A program made the position numbers and the translations under genes. This document shows positions 36,204 through 45,209 of a DNA stretch of 64,000 bases, one piece after another. The notes beneath the pieces were generated by a model. That model was given only the letters and a program-made list of their open reading frames with translations, was not told the DNA's origin and did no database searches. This stretch comes from Novosphingobium sp. MD-1 (GTDB taxonomy: Bacteria; Pseudomonadota; Alphaproteobacteria; Sphingomonadales; Sphingomonadaceae). Every line of letters begins with the position of its first letter. Within the stretch, counting starts at the first letter, position 1. The DNA is taken from the NCBI RefSeq assembly GCF_001014975.1, contig NZ_BBXA01000021.1, forward strand, positions 62,001 to 126,000. Direction: 5' to 3'.

Positions 36204-37091
36204 ATGCCCCCCCGTTCCTGGCTGTTCGTGCCCGGCGACAGCGAGAAAAAGCTGTCCAAGGCGCCTGAAACGGGGGCGCACGCGATCATCGTCGATCTGG
36301 AGGACGCGGTCGCGCCCGCCGCCAAGGCCGCCGCGCGCGAGGTAGCGCGCGGCTGGCTGGAAGCGCGCCGCGCCGCCGACCCCGGGCATGCCGGCACCCG
36401 CCAGGCGCGGTGGCTGCGGATCAACGCCATCGATACCGGCCTGTGGCGCGAAGACCTGGCCGCGATCATGGCCGGCGCGCCCGATGGCATCGTGCTGCCC
36501 AAGACCGAAGGACCGGACCAGGTCCGGCTGGTTTCCGCCGAACTCGATGCGCTGGAGCAGCGCCACGGCCTTGCCCCCGGTTCCACGCGCCTGCTGCCGC
36601 TGGTGAGCGAAACCGCCGGCGCCGCGCTGACCATCCCCGCCTATGTCGGGCAATCGCTGCCGCGCCTCGCCGGGTTGACCTGGGGCGCGGAAGACCTTTC
36701 CGCGGTGCTCGGCGCCACGCGCAAGCGCGATGCCGCCGGCCGCTGGACCGATACCTTCCGCTTCGTGCGGGCGCAGACGCTACTTGCCGCGCATGCGCTG
36801 GAGGTCTGGCCGGTCGATACGCTGCATGCCGATTTCCGCGACGAAGCCGGCCTGCGCACCGCCGCCGAAACCGCGCGGGCAGACGGCTTTGCGGGAATGC
36901 TGGCGATTCATCCGGCGCAGGTGCCGGTGATCAACGCCGCCTTCGCGCCCACCGACGCGGAACTGGCCCACGCCCGCGCCATCGTCGACGCCTTCGCCGC
37001 CAATCCCGGTGCGGGAACGCTGCAGATCGACGGGCGGATGATCGACCAGCCGCACCTCAAACAGGCGCGGCAGCTGCTGGGCATTGCCTGA
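36204..37091 (+). CDS. HpcH/HpaI aldolase/citrate lyase beta-subunit (CitE)-like protein
   Basis: The product is 295 residues, a TIM-barrel lyase. SWLFVPGDSEKKLSKAP, AIIVDLEDAVAP, DGIVLPKTEG and LTWGAEDLSAVLGATR are the usual CitE/malyl-CoA lyase blocks, with the metal-binding Glu and Asp present. Relatives cleave or form acyl-CoA thioesters of citramalate, malate or similar acids; the exact substrate is unclear. It is co-transcribed with the old-yellow-enzyme gene, so a shared catabolic step is plausible. The lyase-alpha and acyl-carrier genes of citrate lyase are absent. Confidence 0.88.
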   Translation: MPPRSWLFVPGDSEKKLSKAPETGAHAIIVDLEDAVAPAAKAAAREVARGWLEARRAADPGHAGTRQARWLRINAIDTGLWREDLAAIMAGAPDGIVLPKTEGPDQVRLVSAELDALEQRHGLAPGSTRLLPLVSETAGAALTIPAYVGQSLPRLAGLTWGAEDLSAVLGATRKRDAAGRWTDTFRFVRAQTLLAAHALEVWPVDTLHADFRDEAGLRTAAETARADGFAGMLAIHPAQVPVINAAFAPTDAELAHARAIVDAFAANPGAGTLQIDGRMIDQPHLKQARQLLGIA

Positions 37092-37110
37092 CCGTTGCGT
37101 TTCCGGTCAG
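37088..37110. terminator. Possible convergent terminator at the CitE-like/lipoprotein junction
   Basis: CTGACCG (37088-37094) and CGGTCAG (37104-37110) form a 7-bp stem followed by TTT on the plus strand. It overlaps the stop codons of both convergent genes. Confidence 0.4.
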
Positions 37111-37544
37111 TTTCCGCCGGAGCGGGTGGGTGACGGCTTGGGCAAAGGCTTCGGGGTCGGCTTGACCGCCGGTTTCGCCGTACTGGCCGGCTTGGGCGTG
37201 GCGGAGGTGGCAGGCTTTGGCTCGGGTGCCGCGGCCCCGGCCGCAGGAGCCGGCACGCCCGGTGTCGCATCGGGGGCAGACTGATCCGCAGCCGCGCTCG
37301 CATCCGCCACCGGCGCGGCAGCGCCGGCCTTGGCCGCCTCGCCGGGCTTCGGGGCCTGAAGCGGCGCTTCGGCCTGCGACCGGTCGAGATCGATCATCGC
37401 GTCGCTGACCGTGCCGGGCAGCACTTCGCCCCCCGCGGCCTGGGCCTTGCCGTTGTCGTTCCCCGCCTTCTTGCCGCACCCCGCCAGCGTGGCGCAGGCA
37501 ACCAGTGCCAGGGCTACGGAAATGGTCGGTACTCTGCGCTTCAT
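37107..37544 (-). CDS. Lipoprotein with Pro/Ala/Lys-rich tail
   Basis: The product is 145 residues. A signal peptide ends with lipobox LAGC, lipidated at about Cys23. Most of the rest is low complexity, and the last ~50 residues alternate Pro, Lys, Ala and Thr (for example [14 protein letters not shown]), which is likely to span or bind the cell-wall layer. No family is recognised. The ATG at 37544 overlaps the lipB stop by four bases (ATGA), so its translation is coupled to lipB. Confidence 0.75.
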   Translation of the reverse strand: MKRRVPTISVALALVACATLAGCGKKAGNDNGKAQAAGGEVLPGTVSDAMIDLDRSQAEAPLQAPKPGEAAKAGAAAPVADASAAADQSAPDATPGVPAPAAGAAAPEPKPATSATPKPASTAKPAVKPTPKPLPKPSPTRSGGN

Positions 37545-38227
37545 CGGGCGGTCTCCGGCGGGCATGGCACGTCAAGCCGGGCAAGGAAATCTCCGGCGCG
37601 GGCGAGCAATGCCCGATCCCATGCCTCCGGCGCAACCTCCAGCCCCAGATCCTTCATGCTGGTGACGCCGAATTCCTCGATCCCGCAAGGCACGATGCCG
37701 CCGAAATGCGCGAGATCGGGGGATAGATTGACGGAAAAGCCATGCATCGTCACCCAGCGGCGGATGCGCACGCCAATCGCGCCGATCTTGGCTTCGCCGC
37801 CGGGCAGGCCATTCCGCTCCGGCCCGTCCACCCATATGCCGATGCGCCCTTCGGCGCGGCGGCCGGCCACGCCGAAATCGGCCAGCGTATCGATCACCCA
37901 GCCTTCGACGGCATGGACGAACCCGCGCACGTCGCGCGCGCGCTTGCGCAGGTCGAGCAGAATATAGCCTACGCGCTGCCCCGGCCCGTGGTAGGTATAG
38001 CGCCCGCCCCGCCCGGCCTCGACCACTTCGAACCGCGGATCGAGCAGTTCCGCAGGATCGGCGCTGGTGCCGGCGGTATAGACCGGCGGATGCTCCAGCA
38101 GCCAGATCAGTTCCGACGCCGTGCCTTCGGCGATCGCGGCGTTGCGCGCCGCCATTGCCTCCAGCGCCACGCGATAGGGCACGGGCGCGCTCTCCACGCG
38201 CACTTCGATATCCTGCAAGCCGTTCAT
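37541..38227 (-). CDS. lipB: Octanoyltransferase LipB
   Basis: The product is 228 residues. LipB moves octanoate from acyl-carrier protein to apo-lipoyl domains. The catalytic pair is visible as Lys in [13 protein letters not shown] and Cys in [11 protein letters not shown]. The lipoyl-fold blocks [17 protein letters not shown] and [20 protein letters not shown] are intact. lipA is not adjacent. It is the first gene of a two-gene operon with the lipoprotein. Confidence 0.97.
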   Translation of the reverse strand: MNGLQDIEVRVESAPVPYRVALEAMAARNAAIAEGTASELIWLLEHPPVYTAGTSADPAELLDPRFEVVEAGRGGRYTYHGPGQRVGYILLDLRKRARDVRGFVHAVEGWVIDTLADFGVAGRRAEGRIGIWVDGPERNGLPGGEAKIGAIGVRIRRWVTMHGFSVNLSPDLAHFGGIVPCGIEEFGVTSMKDLGLEVAPEAWDRALLARAGDFLARLDVPCPPETAR

Positions 38228-38376
38228 GGTGCGTCAGGTGGCCCCGGCAGGGCGCTCTGGCAAGTGCCAAACGCCTTCGAGCGGGCATACGCGCCGGACC
38301 TGTTTGCAGGGAAACCGCGGCATTGTGGAATTTGTCCGCGCGGCTTACGGAGAGCGTCCATCGAAAGGGACGCATC

Positions 38377-39195
38377 GTGATCAGACTGGACAGCAGCGCC
38401 GCGTGGGCATTGGCCACCCGGCTGGTCTCCGCCAACCGCGACGTGCTTGCCGCCATCGCCGGAGTGTTCTTCCTGCTGCCGACGCTGGCCTTCGCCATCC
38501 TGGTGCCCGAACCGCAGATTCCCGCAGGACTCCCCCCGCGCGAGATGATGACGCTGCTGGGCGATGCCTATGGCCGGGCCATGCCCTTCCTGCTGCTGGT
38601 GTCCGTGCTGCAGATCACCGGCACGCTGACCGTGCTGGTGGTGATGACCGCGCACGACCGGCCGACCGTGGCGCAGGCGATCCGGCGCGGCTTCGTCATG
38701 ACCGGTCCCTATCTCCTGGCCCAGCTCCTGATCGGGCTGACTCTGGGCGGGGCGTTCGTGCTGTTCGTTTCGCTGATGTCGCTTACCGGCATCCAGGCTC
38801 TGGCCGCCGCCGCCGTGCTGATGATCTTCGCGGTCATGGTCTATTGCGGACTGCGGGTGATGCTGATCGCGCCCGTCATCGCCACCGAGAACCTGCGCAA
38901 TCCCGTGGCCGCGATTCGCCGGAGCTGGGCGCTCACGCGCGGCAACACCGCGCGCATCGGGGTGTTCCTGACGCTGGCGGGGCTGGTGTTCTTCGTGATC
39001 TATGGCCTGATCATGATGCTGGTGGGCGTGGTGCTGGTGCTGACCACGGGCGGCGAGCTGCAGCGCGCGCTGGGCGCGGCCGTATCCAGCGCGATCACGT
39101 CGGGGGCGATGGTCTATCTGACAGCGATGCTGGCCGCGATGCATCATCTGCTATCCGGCCCGACCGGACCGGAAATCATCGCGACGTTCGAGTAG
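38377..39195 (+). CDS. Polytopic membrane protein (GlpQ-membrane-domain/YciC-like)
   Basis: The product is 272 residues from a GTG start preceded by AAGGGA. It has about six hydrophobic helices (VLAAIAGVFFLLPTLAFAILV, LLLVSVLQITGTLTVLVV, LMIFAVMVYCGLRVMLIAPV, IGVFLTLAGLVFFVIYGLIMMLVG). NPVAAIRRSWALTRGN resembles a motif seen in membrane domains fused to glycerophosphodiester phosphodiesterases and in YciC-like proteins. The role is unknown. Its stop abuts the stop of the convergent methyltransferase gene with no spacer. Confidence 0.75.
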   Translation: MIRLDSSAAWALATRLVSANRDVLAAIAGVFFLLPTLAFAILVPEPQIPAGLPPREMMTLLGDAYGRAMPFLLLVSVLQITGTLTVLVVMTAHDRPTVAQAIRRGFVMTGPYLLAQLLIGLTLGGAFVLFVSLMSLTGIQALAAAAVLMIFAVMVYCGLRVMLIAPVIATENLRNPVAAIRRSWALTRGNTARIGVFLTLAGLVFFVIYGLIMMLVGVVLVLTTGGELQRALGAAVSSAITSGAMVYLTAMLAAMHHLLSGPTGPEIIATFE

Positions 39196-39822
39196 TTATT
39201 CCTTCCAGCCCCACGAAATCACGCAGGGCGGCACGTTCCACAGCTCAAAGCCCTTGTCGATACGGCGGAAATAGCGCCCCATCAGATCCCGCGCGCGCGC
39301 CGTGTACTGATAGACCAGGAATGCGCCGCCGGGGCGCAGCACCCGCTGCGTCGCGGCCATGATCGCGGGTCCGACGCCTTCGGGCAGCGTCGAGAACGGC
39401 AGGCCCGAAAGCACGTAATCGGCATTTTCGAAACCGTGGGCGCGGACGATATCCTCCACATCGGCAGCCGAGCCGTTGATCGCGATGAACCGGCTGTCGC
39501 CGATGGTCTTCGACAGGTATTCGATGAAATCGGGATTCGTGTCGATCACGATCAGGCGCCCGTCACGGCGCAGCCGCTCCAGCACCGGGCGGCAGAACGT
39601 GCCCACGCCGGGGCCATATTCCACGAACAGGCGGCATTCGTCCCAGTCGACCTTCGATAGCACACGGCTGATCGTGCGCCCCGACGACGGCACGATCGCG
39701 CCCACCATCACGGGATGCTTGAGAAAGCCCTTGAAGAAGATGCCGAAGGGGCCGAGCAACCGTTCCGCCTTGCGCTTCGCCCTCTGCAACAGGGGCTCGC
39801 GCGCTGCCTGCGTGGAAGTCAT
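39196..39822 (-). CDS. SAM-dependent methyltransferase, phospholipid N-methyltransferase (PmtA)-like
   Basis: The product is 208 residues. After a basic N-terminal helix (LLQRAKRKAERLLGPFGIFF) the SAM site FVEYGPGVGTFCRPVLERL is followed by LIVIDTNPDFIEYL and NADYVLSGLPFSTLPEG. This is the pattern of the PmtA/KsgA-like group that methylates phosphatidylethanolamine in alphaproteobacteria. Substrate is inferred only. A long antisense-type frame extends upstream of 39822, but the start at 39822 (MTSTQAAREP) marks the coding region. It sits at the edge of a membrane-lipid gene island. Confidence 0.8.
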   Translation of the reverse strand: MTSTQAAREPLLQRAKRKAERLLGPFGIFFKGFLKHPVMVGAIVPSSGRTISRVLSKVDWDECRLFVEYGPGVGTFCRPVLERLRRDGRLIVIDTNPDFIEYLSKTIGDSRFIAINGSAADVEDIVRAHGFENADYVLSGLPFSTLPEGVGPAIMAATQRVLRPGGAFLVYQYTARARDLMGRYFRRIDKGFELWNVPPCVISWGWKE

Positions 39823-40035
39823 ATTGAGGCGGGGTCCCTTTTCCTGAACTGGCCTGTAAGCCGCGCGTCGCAAATTTGTCTTGTCATTGCAAGGGCGCGA
39901 CAAGCACCTTACCGCAAACGAACGAACCAGATACGGCGAGATCGGGGGAAAACACCGGTCGCTGGGGCGCAATAATGGCCGGAATCGGGCCTGGGGCCGG
40001 GTCGGAGGCCGAGAGGGCGAGGGAGCGGAAACGCG

Positions 40036-41373
40036 ATGCACGAGAAAGACCACTTGCCGCCGGAACGCATGGCGCTGCTGTTCGCGGTCATGCTGGTCAC
40101 CGCGGCGGGCAACACCGCGATGCAATCGGTGATGCCGTCGATCGGCACGCACCTGGGCATCGCCGACGTGTGGGTCAGCCTCGCCTATTCCTGGTCCGCG
40201 CTGCTGTGGATGCTGATGGCGCCCTACTGGGCGCGCCGCTCGGACCGGCGCGGCCGCAAGGCGATGATGGCGCTGGGCATGGCGGCCTTCGCGCTGTCGT
40301 TCTCGCTGTGCGGGCTGACGCTGTTCGCCGGCCTGCACGGCGTGTTCGGCGGCACCGCCACCATCCTGATCTTCGCCGCCGCCCGTTCGCTCTATGGCAT
40401 GTTCGGATCGGCCTCCCCGCCGGCGGTGCAGGCCTACGTCGCCAGCCGCACCGGCCCGGAAGAGCGCACGCAGGCGCTGTCGCTGGTGGCATCGAGCTTC
40501 GGCCTGGGCACGGTGCTGGGGCCGGCGCTGGCGCCGCTGCTGATCGTTCCCGGCCTGGGCCTGATCGGTCCTTTCGCGGCCTTTTCGGTGTTCGCCCTGC
40601 TCGTGCTGGTCACGCTGCGCCTGCGCCTGCCCGATGACGATCCGCGCTTCGCTGGGCGCGGTGAAGTCATGGCGGCGCCGTTCAGCGCCTCGTCCAATCC
40701 CCGCTTGGTGGAAGATCATCCCGACGGTTCGCCCGATGAACTGCCCGAGGCCGAGCCGCAGCACGCGGGCGGCGACCGGCTGCGCTGGAGCGACCCGCGC
40801 CTGCGCGGCTGGCTTGCCGCCGGCGTACTGGGCGGCCACGCGCAGTCGATCCTGCTCGGCGTGATCGGCTTTCTCCTGCTCGACCGGCTGGGCCTGCGCC
40901 ACCAGCCGGACGCCGCCGCCGGATCGATCGGGCTGGTGCTCATGTGCGGCGCGATCGCCACGCTGCTGGCGCAATGGGGGCTGATCCCGATGCTGCGCCT
41001 GGGGCCGCGCGCCTCCACGCTGTGGGGCATGGGGCTGTGCTGCATCGGCACCGTGCCGCTGGCGACCGGGCTGGACCTGCACACCATCACCGTCGGCTTC
41101 GCGATCTGCTCGCTGGGATTCGGCCTGTTCCGGCCCGGCTTCACCTCGGGCGCGAGCCTGGCCGTTGGCCGCGCCGAACAGGGGCAGGCGGCGGGGATCG
41201 TCGCGGCGGTCAACGGTTCGGCCTATATCGTCGCGCCGGCGATCGGGGTGTGGCTCTACAACCATTCGCACTGGCTGGCGTGGATCGTGGTGGAAGCGCT
41301 GGCGATCGGGGCCGTGGTGCTGTGCGTCCTGCTGATGCGCACGCCGCTGCGCACGCCTTCGCACCACGCCTGA
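40036..41373 (+). CDS. MFS transporter (multidrug-type)
   Basis: The product is 445 residues with 12 predicted helices. The first half has AYSWSALLWMLMAPYWARRSDRRGRK, holding the loop 2-3 motif (G-x-L-a-D-R-x-G-R-K-like), and the second half ends WIVVEALAIGAVVLCVLLM. A loop of about 45 polar residues in the middle is normal for the family. Substrate cannot be assigned. It is 60 bp ahead of the flippase gene and may be co-transcribed with it. Confidence 0.85.
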   Translation: MHEKDHLPPERMALLFAVMLVTAAGNTAMQSVMPSIGTHLGIADVWVSLAYSWSALLWMLMAPYWARRSDRRGRKAMMALGMAAFALSFSLCGLTLFAGLHGVFGGTATILIFAAARSLYGMFGSASPPAVQAYVASRTGPEERTQALSLVASSFGLGTVLGPALAPLLIVPGLGLIGPFAAFSVFALLVLVTLRLRLPDDDPRFAGRGEVMAAPFSASSNPRLVEDHPDGSPDELPEAEPQHAGGDRLRWSDPRLRGWLAAGVLGGHAQSILLGVIGFLLLDRLGLRHQPDAAAGSIGLVLMCGAIATLLAQWGLIPMLRLGPRASTLWGMGLCCIGTVPLATGLDLHTITVGFAICSLGFGLFRPGFTSGASLAVGRAEQGQAAGIVAAVNGSAYIVAPAIGVWLYNHSHWLAWIVVEALAIGAVVLCVLLMRTPLRTPSHHA

Positions 41374-41433
41374 CCCCACCCCATACTCACGGGGGAGCTT
41401 GCCAGTGCCGATGGGCCGTCCTATCGCGCCGTC

Positions 41434-42936
41434 ATGACGGCAGAAGGGACGCCCCAGAAGGTTATTGCCAGGGGCGTGGGCTCCAATGCCTTCAGCTTCA
41501 TCATCCGTTTCGCGGCACGGGCCTCGTTCCTCTATATCGGGGCGCGGCTCTATGGCGCGGCGGCCTATGGCGTGTTCAGCCTGGCGGTGGCGGTGGTCGA
41601 ACTGATGGTCCCGGTCGCCAGCCTCGGGCTGAAGCGGATGATCTTCCCGTGGCTTGAGGAGGAAGCCAATACCGGCGCCGCCGATGCGCGGCCGGCCACG
41701 CATGTCCTGCTCGATGCGCTGCTGCTGACCGTTCTGTCCGGCCTTGGCATCGCGGGCGTGGTGGCACTCGGCGCGCAAGTGCTGCCCGCGGCCATGGTGT
41801 CCGACCATCTTCGCTTCGCACTGGCCGTGCTGGCGCCGGCGGTGCTGGGACAGGCCGCGGGCGATGTCGCCCTGGCCGCCACGCGCTGGACCCATATGAT
41901 GCGCTATGAAGTCATGGCGCGCGGCGTGATCGAACCCTATGTCGCCACGGCAGTGACGTTCGCCGCCTGGTATGCCGGCTTTACCGAAACCGGCCTGCTG
42001 TTCGGCTACTGGGCCGGCAGCCTGGCGCTGGCGGGCACCGCGCTGTGGAGCGCGCGCCATTCGCTGGGTCCGTTGCGTCTTGCCCGGTGGCGCCCCCATG
42101 CCGGCGCGCTGACGCAGCGCGCCCGTTCGCTGCTGCCAGCCAGCGGCAGCGACCTGCTGACCTCGCTGGCGCAGCGCATCGACCTCTATCTCGTGGGCTT
42201 CCTGCTGGGGGACGCGCCGGCCGGCGTCTATGGCGTGCTGCGCCAGCTGCGCACGCCGATCACCCAAGTGCGCCAATCGTTCGACGGCATCCTGACCCCG
42301 CTGATCGCGCGCACGATGCGCGCCGCCGGCGATATCGTGACCGGCGAAGCCACCGCCGCCGCGACGCGCCTGATCCTGACGATCCAGCTGGCGATCGTGT
42401 TGCTGATGGCCGCGGCCGGCGAACCGCTGCTGGCCCTGTTCGGACCGCATTACGTCGTCGGCTATCACGCGCTGATCGTCATGGTGCTGGCCGAAACCGT
42501 CAACGGCGCGTTCGGCGTGGGGGAACTGATCCTCTACTATCGCCGGCCCGCGCTGGCGCTGCTGATCAACGTGGTGCTGATCGCGATCGCCGCCATCCTG
42601 GTGCCCGTGCTGGCGCCGGCGTTCGGGATCCTCGGCGCGTCGGCCGCGATGCTGTTGGCGGCGATCGTAGCCACGCTGCTGCGCCGGCACTGGCTCAAGC
42701 AACTGGGAGTACAGCAACCGCCGCTCCACGCCGCCGCCCCCGTGATCGGCGCGCTGGCCGGCGGCGCGGCGGGGCTGCTGCTCTATGAAGCGCTGGCCGA
42801 TGTGTTCCGGGCGCCGGCGCGGGTCGATGCGATCGCCACGCCGCTGCTGGCGCTCGCCGTCTATGGCCTGACGATCCACCTGTGGACGAAGCTGCGCCCC
42901 GGCGTGCTCTCGATGGCGCGCTTCCGGGTGTTGTAA
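41434..42936 (+). CDS. Oligosaccharide/lipid flippase (polysaccharide biosynthesis, MATE/Wzx-like)
   Basis: The product is 500 residues with about 12-14 membrane helices. The opening ARGVGSNAFSFIIRFAARASFLYIGARLYGAAAYGVFSLA and the middle LGDAPAGVYGVLRQLRTPITQV are typical of polysaccharide_synt/MVF-type flippases that move lipid-linked precursors across the inner membrane. ATG 41434 lacks a clear ribosome-binding site. It lies between an MFS gene and a CDP-alcohol phosphatidyltransferase gene (convergent), in the lipid island. A lipid substrate is inferred from context. Confidence 0.82.
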   Translation: MTAEGTPQKVIARGVGSNAFSFIIRFAARASFLYIGARLYGAAAYGVFSLAVAVVELMVPVASLGLKRMIFPWLEEEANTGAADARPATHVLLDALLLTVLSGLGIAGVVALGAQVLPAAMVSDHLRFALAVLAPAVLGQAAGDVALAATRWTHMMRYEVMARGVIEPYVATAVTFAAWYAGFTETGLLFGYWAGSLALAGTALWSARHSLGPLRLARWRPHAGALTQRARSLLPASGSDLLTSLAQRIDLYLVGFLLGDAPAGVYGVLRQLRTPITQVRQSFDGILTPLIARTMRAAGDIVTGEATAAATRLILTIQLAIVLLMAAAGEPLLALFGPHYVVGYHALIVMVLAETVNGAFGVGELILYYRRPALALLINVVLIAIAAILVPVLAPAFGILGASAAMLLAAIVATLLRRHWLKQLGVQQPPLHAAAPVIGALAGGAAGLLLYEALADVFRAPARVDAIATPLLALAVYGLTIHLWTKLRPGVLSMARFRVL

Positions 42937-42950
42937 CCGGAGTCAGGCCC

Positions 42951-43868
42951 TTACGCCGTCAGCCCTTCGGCCTCCAGCCGCTGCGCGGTCCGCATCGCCG
43001 CCGCGTTGTGCAGCTTGACGGAAACCGCCATCAGCAGGTTCAGCACCACCGTCTGGTACAGGAAATAGTAAAGGGGGCTGCCGGCAAACATCGCCAGGCC
43101 CAGCACGATCGCGCGCGGATTCGGGCCAAGCAGCTTGAGCACGCGCAGCAGCGGCTGCTGTTCGCGCCGCACTTCGGCCCGGATCGCCCCCAGCCGCGCG
43201 GGATCATCGCGCGCCGCCTTGACCGCGCCGTCTATCACCAGCGCATGGGGCGACATGCCCGCCGCCAGCCGCAGATAAAGCCGCACGATGGTCTGCAGGA
43301 AGATGCGCCAGGCCCCGCGCTTCTCCTCGAACAGGCCCGGCTGATCGCCCTTGGCGTTGTGCAGCCAGGGCACGCCGTACATCCAGTACTGGTAAAAGCG
43401 CCGCTGCACTTCGACGTGGTTCGACTGCACAATGTGGCTGGCGCCGGCCGCTAGCGTCCAGAACCAGGCCCAGCCCGCCCCCATCGTGCGCGTGAGCACG
43501 AAGGCCAGCAGCACGTAGAGCACGATGTGGCTGGTATAGTCGCAGATGCCGTCGACCATTTCGCCGAGCGGGCTGGACTTGCCGGTAACCCGCGCCAGAT
43601 CGCCGTCCGCGCCATCGACGATATGCCAGGTCATGTGCAGCGCCATGCCCAGCGCCGCGCCGAGCGGCCAGGGCACGCCCCAGTAGCAGAAGCCCGCCGC
43701 CACCACGAACAGGCCCCCGGCCACCGAAACCATGTTGGGCGTTACCGGCGTATGCGCGAGCCGGCGCGCCAGCTGCCAGGAAAGCGGATGATAGAGGTAC
43801 AGGTTCAGCGGATCCTGCATTTCGCGCGGCCGTTGCGGCCGACGAGGTTCCACTGCGCGCGTAATCAT
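42951..43868 (-). CDS. CDP-alcohol phosphatidyltransferase family membrane enzyme
   Basis: The product is 305 residues with several membrane helices. The family signature D-G-x-D-G-x-x-A-R-x8-G-x3-D-x3-D is present as DGADGDLARV (Asp85 onward) and GEMVDGICD. It transfers a phospho-alcohol from CDP to an acceptor, as in phosphatidylserine or phosphatidylinositol phosphate synthesis. ATG at 43868 has GGGAGG about 9 bp upstream; the longer frame to 43895 is less likely. It is divergent from a second, different family member at 43986, with 117 bp between. Confidence 0.9.
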   Translation of the reverse strand: MITRAVEPRRPQRPREMQDPLNLYLYHPLSWQLARRLAHTPVTPNMVSVAGGLFVVAAGFCYWGVPWPLGAALGMALHMTWHIVDGADGDLARVTGKSSPLGEMVDGICDYTSHIVLYVLLAFVLTRTMGAGWAWFWTLAAGASHIVQSNHVEVQRRFYQYWMYGVPWLHNAKGDQPGLFEEKRGAWRIFLQTIVRLYLRLAAGMSPHALVIDGAVKAARDDPARLGAIRAEVRREQQPLLRVLKLLGPNPRAIVLGLAMFAGSPLYYFLYQTVVLNLLMAVSVKLHNAAAMRTAQRLEAEGLTA

Positions 43869-43985
43869 CCGAAATACCTCCCGACGTTTCGCCACCTTGG
43901 CGACCGCCGATGGCGGCTATATAAGCCGCGCCACTTACTGAACAGGGTGGATGCGTTCATTGGGCCTGCCCTGGGGATCGAATAG

Positions 43986-45113
43986 ATGAAATTGCCGCTG
44001 GGAGTCATCGTTTTCGCATCGGGACGCGATGCCGAGCGGCTGGTCGCGGGCGTTCCCGCCGCCGCGCGTTCGGTGCGCGAGGCGCGGCGCGCGGGCCTTT
44101 CTGTATGCTGGGTCACCGCCGGCGCGGGATGGGAACCTTCGGCGACAACGCGCGCCGAGATCGACCGCCTCGCCGATGGCATGGACGTGCATTTCGGTAA
44201 CGGATCGGCCCTCGCGGTCGAAGGCGGGTTTGACCGGGTGGCGATGATTCCCGGCGATCGGCAGCCGACCGCCGATGCGATCCTGCGCGCGATTGCCGAA
44301 CCCGACGGCATCACACAGGCCGATCTGGTGCAGGTCGTGCCGCAGGAGGAAGCCAACCAGGTCGCCGGGCGGATGACCGCCCAGGGTGCGGAATCGCCGC
44401 GCCGGCTGGGCGCCGCCGCCCGCGCCGTCGTGCGCTCCACGGCCAAGCCGACCGACGGAATCGTCTCGCGCCACCTCAACCGGCCGATCTCGCAGGCGAT
44501 TTCCGCGCTGTTGCTGCATTTTCCGGGAATCCGCCCGGTTCACGCGACTATCGGCACCGGGCTGATCGCCGCCGCGATGTTCGCCAGCCTGCTGTTCTGG
44601 GGAGCGACCGGCCTGGTGGTAGGGGCTATCCTGTTCCAGGCCGCATCGATCTTCGACGGGGTTGACGGGGAAATCTCGCGCGCCACGTTTCGCAGCTCGC
44701 CGGCGGGCGCGAAGATGGACAGCCTGGTCGATGCCGCGACGAATCTGGCTTTCCTGCTGGGCGTGGCCATCAACCTGCAGATGCGCGGCGAAGTGGTCTA
44801 TGCGACGTTCGGCTATGCCGGCCTTGTCCTGCTGGCCAGCGGACTGGTGATGATCGGCCGGGCCGCCGCGCGCAGTCAGGCGCCGTTCAGTTTTGACGTG
44901 GTGAAGGACCATTACCGTCGGCAAGGTGCGAACGGCGAGCCATCGCGCTTGATGCAGGGGCTCACTTACCTTACTAGCCGGGATTTCTTCGCACTGGCTT
45001 TCGCATTGCTCATTGCGTTCGGGCTTGCTCCGCTGGTGCTTGCCCTGTTTGCGGTTGCTGCCGGGGGATGGCTGGTCGCTGTCATCCTTGCCCTGCGGCC
45101 TACGCAAGCATGA
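43986..45113 (+). CDS. CDP-alcohol phosphatidyltransferase with N-terminal degenerate nucleotidyltransferase-like domain
   Basis: The product is 375 residues. About 1-140 form a soluble domain (opening LPLGVIVFASGRDAERLVAG) that lacks the usual G-x-G-x-R nucleotide loop. A linker of about 15 residues follows, KPTDGIVSRHLNRPIS, which resembles the linker in bifunctional inositol-phosphate cytidylyltransferase/di-inositol-phosphate-phosphate synthases. The C-terminal membrane domain carries FDGVDGEISRA and KMDSLVD (D-G-x-D-G...D-x3-D). So the transferase is intact but the N-domain may be inactive. It precedes inositol-phosphate synthase and an independent cytidylyltransferase-like gene. Confidence 0.8.
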   Translation: MKLPLGVIVFASGRDAERLVAGVPAAARSVREARRAGLSVCWVTAGAGWEPSATTRAEIDRLADGMDVHFGNGSALAVEGGFDRVAMIPGDRQPTADAILRAIAEPDGITQADLVQVVPQEEANQVAGRMTAQGAESPRRLGAAARAVVRSTAKPTDGIVSRHLNRPISQAISALLLHFPGIRPVHATIGTGLIAAAMFASLLFWGATGLVVGAILFQAASIFDGVDGEISRATFRSSPAGAKMDSLVDAATNLAFLLGVAINLQMRGEVVYATFGYAGLVLLASGLVMIGRAAARSQAPFSFDVVKDHYRRQGANGEPSRLMQGLTYLTSRDFFALAFALLIAFGLAPLVLALFAVAAGGWLVAVILALRPTQA

Positions 45114-45133
45114 CGTCAGGGAAATGTGCTTGC

Positions 45134-45164
45134 ATTTGCCGCGCGAAATGGAAATGAGGCAAAT
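45134..45164. promoter_or_regulatory. Candidate operator before ino1
   Basis: ATTTGCC (45134-45140) and GGCAAAT (45158-45164) are a perfect 7-bp inverted pair, 17 bp apart, 46-76 bp upstream of the ino1 ATG. The spacing suits a dimeric regulator near the promoter. The regulator is unknown. Confidence 0.4.
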
Positions 45165-45209
45165 TAGTTACAGCCGCCGTATGGCGCCTGTGTGAAGGGA
45201 TCGAGATTC

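Noticed and set aside
39196..42879. 1227-codon open frame on the minus strand
   Set aside because: Only its last 208 codons are a real gene (methyltransferase, start 39822). The rest is antisense to the MFS and flippase genes and has the Arg/Gln/His-rich composition expected from GC-rich shadow frames.
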